A stretch of 64,000 bases of DNA from Micropterus salmoides. Lineage: Eukaryota; Chordata; Actinopteri; Centrarchiformes; Centrarchidae. Below are positions 58,801 through 64,000 of this stretch, one piece after another. Location: contig NW_024041150.1 of NCBI RefSeq assembly GCF_014851395.1, forward strand, positions 12,424,137 to 12,488,136, written 5' to 3'. The first letter of the stretch is position 1, and the number at the start of each line of letters is the position of its first letter. The position numbers and the translations under genes were made by a program. Below the pieces are notes generated by a model. That model saw nothing but the letters and a program-made list of their open reading frames with translations. It searched no databases and was not told the origin of the DNA.

Positions 58801-61260
58801 GGAAACCTTTTCCTCTATGATCCACCTTTACATTCTCCACCAACACATATAACCCACAGCTGAACACACAATGACAAGACATATTCTTACCCCAGCCCAG
58901 GACTCCCAGTCCATCGATCATGGTGGTGTGGGAGTCTGTGCCCACCAGGCTATCGGGGTAGACGTACCCGTCATAGTTAAACACCACTCTAGCCAAGTAC
59001 TCTAGGTTGACCTGGTGAACGATCCCTGATCCAGGAGGAATGATTCGCATGTTCCTGAAGGCTTTAGAGCCCCACTGGGGAGAACAGACAACACATTAAA
59101 CGGTTAACAAACATCTCTTCATAGTTACCTTTACATCAGACACACTGGGTTTGGTAAAATTTTGTACCTTTAAGAACTGAAATCTCTCTCTGTTGCGGTC
59201 AAACTCCAAGTCCTGGTTTTTCTGAAGGCTATCAGACCTGAAGGAAAAAGAGCCAGTATGTTTAAATTATAGAGGAAGAGATAATTGTATTACATAGTGG
59301 ATAATGTATCTACATGGAGAATAATACAGTTTTTATTAACCGGTGGTGCCATGGTGGAAAGAGTGTCGTGGACCTGGTCTTACTTCCTGTTAAAGTCCAC
59401 TTGGATGGAATGATCGATGACGAGGTCAGCAGGGCAAACGGGATTGATCTTCTCTGGGTCACCGCCTAGTTGCATCACCGCATCACGCATGGCAGCGAAG
59501 TCCACCACAGCAGGGACACCACTGCAAGGAGAGTTTAGAGTCACAACATGTCACCTGCAGCATCATTCACACTTCATCAGTTCAATATGGATTATGTACG
59601 GCATCTAGAAAAAGGGCTGGGCGACATCACCTGAAATCAATATCACAAGTAACTGTCACATTTATCTCAATAACAATTAATGAGGCTATAAATTTAAAAA
59701 CACACCTGAAGACAAGATTTTCTTAGAAATTATTAAGTTGTTGTCCTAAGCAATAAAGAGAAAAGCATGGATTATGACTATGTGTTGACTCATATTTTCA
59801 TGGCTGCATCAGTACATCAGATGCAAATCTTCTAGTTACCTTAAAGTATAAAACTGAGAAGTTATTGTTTTCTCTCTACCATAATAAACAGCTGCCTCAG
59901 AAGGCATCACTTTTAAATGAAGGCAGGTCTGTTAACATTGGTTTAAAACAGCCTTCTAGGGCAGCACTTACAGTAACGCGTGACGTCAGCACGCCGTCTC
60001 TTCTGGCTGTCAGAAGAGACGCTAGCCTTAGCATCTGCTAACTAGCTATTGAAACAGATGCCTCAGAAATCATACTGAACAAACTTGGTTGTTTACAGTC
60101 ACGGGCTGATATGATAGGTCAGTGTTTAGTTCTCGATAGCTTTTCAAAAATCAAAGCAAGAAAACGACTAAAAACGTTTTAAAACGTGTATTTGTTTACA
60201 AATTTGGCTTGTTTGTCCGCCATCTTGACCAGTTTTCGAAAGCTACGCCTGCCGCAGCCGCGCTGCTTTATGGGTAATAGTCAGCATCAAGTCAACATCG
60301 ATGCTGCCTTCAAATCCAGATCGTTCCAGCCGTTTCGAACGGCACTCGATGCCTCGCTGTCCTGTTAGACACCTTCTGAGACAGCAGTTTAGCCCATTTC
60401 AAACACAGCCTATGTCAACAAATCTCATGAAATTACAATAATCAAACAATGTGTTAGTCCGTCTCTCACTCTTTCTGACTTCCCTACCCTGTCTGAGACT
60501 CTCAGCCCACTGGTTTCTACTGAAGACTTAAACTTTTTAAATTCTTAAACAGCTGGTCACTGCAGTTTTAAAGCTGAAGTAGGCCATTTATTTCAGATGA
60601 AATTCTCTTTACACCCACACCACAATCAATAAATCAAAACACTCCAGACACAAAAATGAAACAAATCTGGCATCTGTGGCTGTCGCAGGACTGTAGTAAG
60701 CACCTTCTGCCTGCCTACCTGCACACACTCTATAAATTTGTAGTATCAAAGCTGTGATTACCCTGATGACATCACTATGGCATCGTTGGGGCTATTTTGT
60801 AAGACTCTGTAAAGGGTTTCATCCGTTTCTAACAACCTATGGAGCAGCTCACAGACATGATGAAAATGAATAGTGTCCACATACGTGAAGTCCTGCAGGA
60901 TGACCCGGGCTGGTCGGAATGGTACCTCCACAGTTTCAGTCTGGGTCTGCTTCCAGTTGAGGATGCTTTCCACATCTGAGCGCTTCACCAGAAACTCATC
61001 ACAGTTCCTGACAGCAGACTCCAGGAGGACCCGGATGGAGAAGGGCAGACGGTCTGAGGAACAGATGCATAGTAGAATATTTACCACTTACGCTATTCAA
61101 TTACACTGATAAGAGTTTTCATATCTGCATTCAGTAAAGAACTGCTGTTACCATATCTGGGATCTCCAAGTTTGGAAAGATTGTAAAACTGTTGCTTTGG
61201 GTCCTTGGGGTCCAGAGGCTCAACTAAATGCTGAAAAGGATTATTTGCCGTCACAGACAT
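46867..61260 (-). CDS. aco1: Cytosolic aconitase / iron regulatory protein 1 (ACO1, IRP1), complete, 20 coding exons
   Basis: Exons (minus strand): 61260-61152, 61053-60885, 59521-59384, 59237-59168, 59074-58891, 57145-57006, 56816-56645, 55012-54912, 54775-54659, 53922-53763, 53607-53472, 52339-52255, 51979-51823, 49853-49729, 49619-49515, 48663-48521, 48135-47988, 47736-47614, 47261-47076, 46983-46867. All are GT-AG with matching phases; total 2685 bases, 894 residues (human 889). Seen: GTDSHTTMID, SCTNTSNP, GCMTCIGNSGPLPEP, SGNRNFEGRVHPNT, DHISPAGNI and GSGSSRDWAAKG. Cys441, Cys507 and Cys510 match the iron-sulfur ligands 437, 503 and 506 of human. Known: with a 4Fe-4S cluster it isomerises citrate to isocitrate in the cytosol; without it, it binds iron-responsive elements in ferritin and transferrin-receptor mRNAs. 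IREB2 is excluded because its extra cysteine-rich insert near residue 140 is absent. Confidence 0.97.
48265..48345 (-). mobile_element. tRNA-derived SINE head
   Basis: On the minus strand the block begins GGGCAGCTGTGGCTTAGGGG (A-box region), runs through CCACTAACCAGAAGGTC, and has a B-box-like GGTGGCTCGATCCC about 45 bases later. This is the tRNA-like head of a SINE widespread in fish. The following TTA microsatellite (48355-48371) may be unrelated. It sits in the aco1 intron 48136-48520. Confidence 0.75.
50090..50712 (+). mobile_element. LINE ORF2 C-terminal fragment in an aco1 intron
   Basis: Read on the plus strand (antisense to aco1), 50090-50340 in broken frames resembles the post-RT region, and 50325-50711 gives WPFTVCEVPITQVEKLER and later MPRSLSSIYLHNK and EELKCAKARFEM. 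This word order is typical of the part after the reverse transcriptase in a group of fish retroelements. Interrupting stops show it is inactive. It occupies part of the 1.97-kb intron 49854-51822; weaker similar text may continue to about 51040, and the rest shows nothing clear. Confidence 0.6.
53178..53213. repeat. TATCTC/TATC microsatellite
   Basis: Short tandem TATCTC and TATC units lie in the aco1 intron 52340-53471, which otherwise holds AT-rich sequence with no recognised gene. Confidence 0.8.
56161..56362. repeat. Dispersed repeat, copy 1, in an aco1 intron
   Basis: This copy shares ordered phrases with 57439-57650 in the same orientation: CTGTTAAAATGACAGTTAA, GCACCTAGCTAAG, a CAACATGGCGGCG-like phrase (here CGACATGGTGGCG), and TCCACAAACCAACGGGTGAC. 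It lies in the intron 55013-56644, on the 5'-side (genomic left) of two aco1 exons; the second copy lies to their right. The rest of that intron is AT-rich and unannotated. Confidence 0.75.
57353..57919. mobile_element. Inverted-repeat element with about 70-bp arms, carrying a nested repeat copy
   Basis: The left arm, 57353-57424, contains GACTTGGGTTGAATATACTTG and TTTCGCCTCTCATC. The right arm, 57849-57919, is its reverse complement with a few substitutions (GATGAGAGGCGAAAAGTCTTC to AATCTTCCTTGGA). The interior includes the second copy of the dispersed repeat at 57439-57650. No protein is encoded. It fits a non-autonomous transposon or fold-back element in the aco1 intron 57146-58890; the rest of that intron shows no recognised feature. 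Confidence 0.8.
57439..57650. repeat. Dispersed repeat, copy 2, in an aco1 intron
   Basis: This matches 56161-56362 in order and orientation, with phrases TCTGTTAAAATGACAGTTAA, GCACCTAGCTAAGCAAGC, CAACATGGCGGCGCCC and GTCCACAAACCAACAGGTGA. It lies between the arms of the inverted-repeat element at 57353-57919. Confidence 0.75.
59887..60410. mobile_element. Non-autonomous DNA transposon (MITE-like), copy 2
   Basis: The left end reads AAACAGCTGCCTCAGAAGGC and the right end reads ACACCTTCTGAGACAGCAGT, imperfect inverted complements. Internal phrases AACAGCCTTCTAGGGCAGCA and CATCGATGCTGCCTTCAAA match copy 1 at 7752-8190. This copy has an extra internal block (about 60065-60270) that copy 1 lacks. 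It sits in the aco1 intron 59522-60884 and encodes nothing convincing. Confidence 0.7.
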
Positions 61261-62725
61261 CCTCTTCTATGTGTCAGTACAAAACTATAAGAAATAGAAA
61301 TAAAAGTCTGTTTTAAAACTCCATACAATCCACCACAAATCATTATTTTGATCAAATCAAACAAATAATCTCTTAAGTCTTCCTTTGTTTTTGTTTTTCT
61401 ACCTTTCACACGCTAAATGCACATGTAGACCAAATTACTCAAATAGGGACATAGTCTCTCTTTACAGAGATTAAAGAAGGATAATTCCCAGGCCTGTCTT
61501 TTCCATATTCAGCGTGGAAATGGATTAGCCTTTAAGGTTGCAGTCCACTTGTGTTGGTAGAGCCGAGGGTTAGTGAACCCATGTTTTGCTAAGCTTACGT
61601 AATTAAATCTCTTTAGCAATCTGACAACATTTCAAATAGAGAAACGTGCAGCTGAATGTTTGACACGCTGGGCTTGTAAATGAACTTGAATATGAACACA
61701 AACAGAATGACAATTCAAAAAATCTTGACCTACTACAGTTCATTTCCCCCACTGAGAGACATTATGTGTGAGAAGTGAACTGATAAAGAAGTGCAGGCTA
61801 AAGCTCTGCAGCAGAATGCAAAGTCACTTTATGATCCTGATGTTACTGTGTAATGTAACAGGTCTAGAGCAGCCAGCACTGTGTGTAAGGCGTGTCTAAT
61901 GTGAAAATATTAAATAGTGATATTGAATGTGAATCATAATGACTACTGCTGGGTACTGAACCTCTGTATTTCATTTTGGTTCCAACTTCAATGTAGTGAC
62001 AGCAACAAGAGCTGCAACTGAATGTCTGATTTTTTTGTCTTGTTTACATATTGTTATATTTATTTACAGAATATTAACGCAAAGTATGCTATGTTTAGAA
62101 AACTTTTAACATGTCACAATTTTGCCTTATTTATTAAGTAAAAAAAAATGTTTTGTAGAAAAACATGTTTAAGGTAACATTCCTCAAAATAATTAGTATC
62201 TCTATTATTGTTAACATTTTTACAAACACACCCATAAACTGGCATGAAAAATGGTACCTTTTTAAACTTCTCTGTAGAAAATCTTTATTTTAATCAGAAC
62301 AACTATTCTTTACGGTGTTTATATGTTACCTGCCTACAGTTGAGATAGGGCTCCAGTTAAACCTGTCCGCACACATCTCCAGCCCTTCAACTTCAACTCG
62401 GCCTTCTTACGTAAGTTAGCATTAGCTACTTTGTCAAACTTCAACATTTACAAACGCATACGTTTTGTATGAATACAGAAAACAGTTTTAGAAACATTAC
62501 TAGTGGCTTGTTCCCATATAATCTTAGCATGACATGGTATTAAGACATAAAGGTTTTGAATGTGATGGCCAAAGTTAGCTAAATTAACTTAGCTTACGGC
62601 TCAACTAGTTATTCTGCATGATAGCATAATGTCGTTCTGCTACGTTAGCAACGTCACGCTACAGGAAAACAGGAAATAAGACATTTAATTAAATCTTGTC
62701 GGATTTTTACCTACGGTAATTTACC
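61261..62725 (-). other. aco1: aco1 5' untranslated sequence and first intron
   Basis: The coding exon extends 24 bases upstream of the ATG to an acceptor (TTCTTATAG) at 61285. A matching donor (AGAG then GTAAAT) lies at 62724-62725, so a non-coding first exon is probably spliced to it over an intron of about 1.4 kb. That fits the human gene, whose first exon is also non-coding. The intron is AT-rich, with no recognised gene or repeat. Confidence 0.6.
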
Positions 62726-62870
62726 TCTGTGTGCGGCAGCGGACCAAACGCAGAGCAAGGTAGTGTGATCCCTGCACTGTGTCAGCAAGATAATCTCATA
62801 CAAACCCCGTGTTCCGCCCTGCCGCAAGCAGCAACCACAGCTGTACTTCCGGTTCCAGCTTTATTCACAG
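62725..62870 (-). promoter_or_regulatory. aco1: Probable aco1 first non-coding exon and promoter
   Basis: This is the GC- and CpG-richest part of the surrounding 3 kb. It ends (minus strand) in the donor at 62725. A CCGGAAGT motif on the minus strand at 62845-62852 is a perfect ETS/GABP-type site, common near start sites of housekeeping genes. The exact transcription start is not known; the 5' end given is an estimate. Confidence 0.5.
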
Positions 62871-63290
62871 TAAAAGCATCCAGTCGAAACGTTAATGCGA
62901 CTCAAAACAACATTACAATAATAAATAACACAAGGGAAGAAACTAATTTTACGGTTTCTATGAAATTCCACGGATTTCATTGCCAATAGTTTTATAATGG
63001 GGACTACAACAAAAAAACTACAACTACTACAAAAAGTAGAATCGATAGGACAGGCTAATGACATTCATTGCAGTAGGCTATTTCAAGGATCGGTATTTCT
63101 CTTGTTTCTCACTTAAGTTTTTATTGAGTTTTCACGAAGATGAAAAACAGCACATCAACACAAAAAAAAAATACACAGTAAGTTTCACAAACAAAAAAGT
63201 AACAAAAAACATTTCATTTATTTAGTTGGTGTCTGTCTCACATAAATGTTCCATTTTCAACTAAAGCATTAGTTAGCCTAGAGGTCTTCT
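62871..63290. other. Spacer upstream of aco1
   Basis: AT-rich sequence between the aco1 promoter region and the L1-like relic. No gene or recognisable repeat is visible. Confidence 0.5.
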
Positions 63291-63940
63291 CTCATCATCA
63301 CATAGTCAGTGTTCCCTAGGTAAATCACAGGGCAGATATTTGGTATTTCAAACCCGAAAATATCTTTAACAACTGCATTTTTGTACATTTCAAGAAAATA
63401 TGTGCATGGTTAGCCTCATGTCCCCACACAGCCTCCAACAGTGTTGTTGTGCAGCAATTCGCCTGCTTTTTATTTTGGCTGTTATGAAAAGGCAAGTTAA
63501 ATTCTTCCCACAGACTTCCCTCCATATTAGTGGAGCTTATGGATGAACATTGTGTCTCACATATTTGATGCTATTCTTCCTCTGTTATTTGAGTCTGTGT
63601 AGAGTGTTGTTTCCCTGCTGCTTCCTCCCAAAGCTTGGTAAAAAGCATAGATGACCTGAAGCTTCTTTTGTTTGTATGCATCCACAGTCACTCCACTCAC
63701 AAGGTTCATCTGGGTATCTCTTTTGTAAAGTAGTCACTGCAAATTTCAAAAATCTTTGTTTTCGAGACCTTACTTTGCCTTTTAATCTTGGGAGCTCATA
63801 ACTTCACTGTTTTCTGAAACCTACATTGCTGTTATGCCTTTTTGTGCCCCGTTCTTTCAATACTGGATCACACGCCCCTGTCTTAAACTTTAAGTCATAC
63901 GTAAACCACCTCAGTGTGCAAAGCCCTCTCTTTAATTTCT
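63290..63940 (-). mobile_element. L1-like LINE 3' end, frame-broken
   Basis: On the minus strand, 63525-63370 encodes ANHAHIFLKCTKMQLLKIF, resembling the C-terminal cysteine/histidine region of L1-type ORF2. After a one-frame shift, 63390-63293 continues VVKDIFGFEIPNICPVIYLG and MMREDL before a TAG. The two parts join naturally only across the frameshift, so the copy is dead. Upstream sequence to about 63940 contains fragments (KEASGHLCFLPSF) of uncertain similarity. The left boundary is the stop at about 63291; the right boundary is uncertain. Confidence 0.6.
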
Positions 63941-64000
63941 ATTTTTTACTATAGCATTCCATGTTTCTAGCATAGTTGCTACAATTGGATCCATTAACAT

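Noticed and set aside
46867..61260. IREB2 (IRP2) as the identity of the minus-strand gene
   Set aside because: The extra cysteine-rich segment of IRP2 is missing and the length (894) fits ACO1.
1..64000. CRISPR array, phage, operon or bacterial defence system
   Set aside because: No regularly spaced direct repeats; split genes with GT-AG introns show a vertebrate genome.

Overview
The window looks like nuclear DNA of a teleost fish, probably a percomorph. Genes are split into short exons with GT-AG introns, coding density is low, there is no operon structure, and introns and spacers are full of fish-type dispersed repeats: LINE and Penelope-like remnants, small transposons with inverted ends, a tRNA-derived SINE and microsatellites. 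Four protein-coding genes are supported. Exon boundaries were placed by hand from splice signals, reading-frame phase and family resemblance.

Layout. (1) 1-15175, plus strand: the 3' half of a FREM1-type basement-membrane gene (19 exons, about 1044 residues), running through five CSPG repeats, a Calx-beta domain, a linker and a C-terminal C-type lectin domain. Its 5' half lies before base 1. (2) 17792-21091, plus: a small leucine-rich-repeat gene resembling LRMDA (C10orf11), four coding exons, about 218 residues. (3) 21092-36767: about 15.7 kb without a convincing gene, holding a LINE remnant, a small transposon with long inverted ends and an unexplained 141-codon open frame. (4) 36768-37928, plus: an intronless seven-helix PAQR receptor of 386 residues, closest to PAQR9 (membrane progestin receptor epsilon). 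(5) 37929-46866: gene-poor, with a LINE remnant. (6) 46867-61260, minus: a complete aco1 (cytosolic aconitase / IRP1), 20 coding exons and 894 residues, with a probable non-coding first exon ending at 62725. (7) 62860-64000: spacer with a broken L1-like 3' end.

The genes have unrelated jobs: epithelial basement membrane, melanocyte-type LRR protein, membrane steroid or adiponectin-type receptor, and iron sensing with citrate isomerisation. They are neighbours, not a pathway. FREM1 and ACO1 both lie on human 9p, which fits an old linkage. I found no CRISPR array, operon or clearly new biological system. The best second-look items are structural: a 76-bp near-perfect hairpin at 16041, paired inverted repeats at 57353/57849, paired direct repeats flanking two aco1 exons, Penelope-like pieces in opposite orientation, and the cysteine-containing open frame after the LRR gene.
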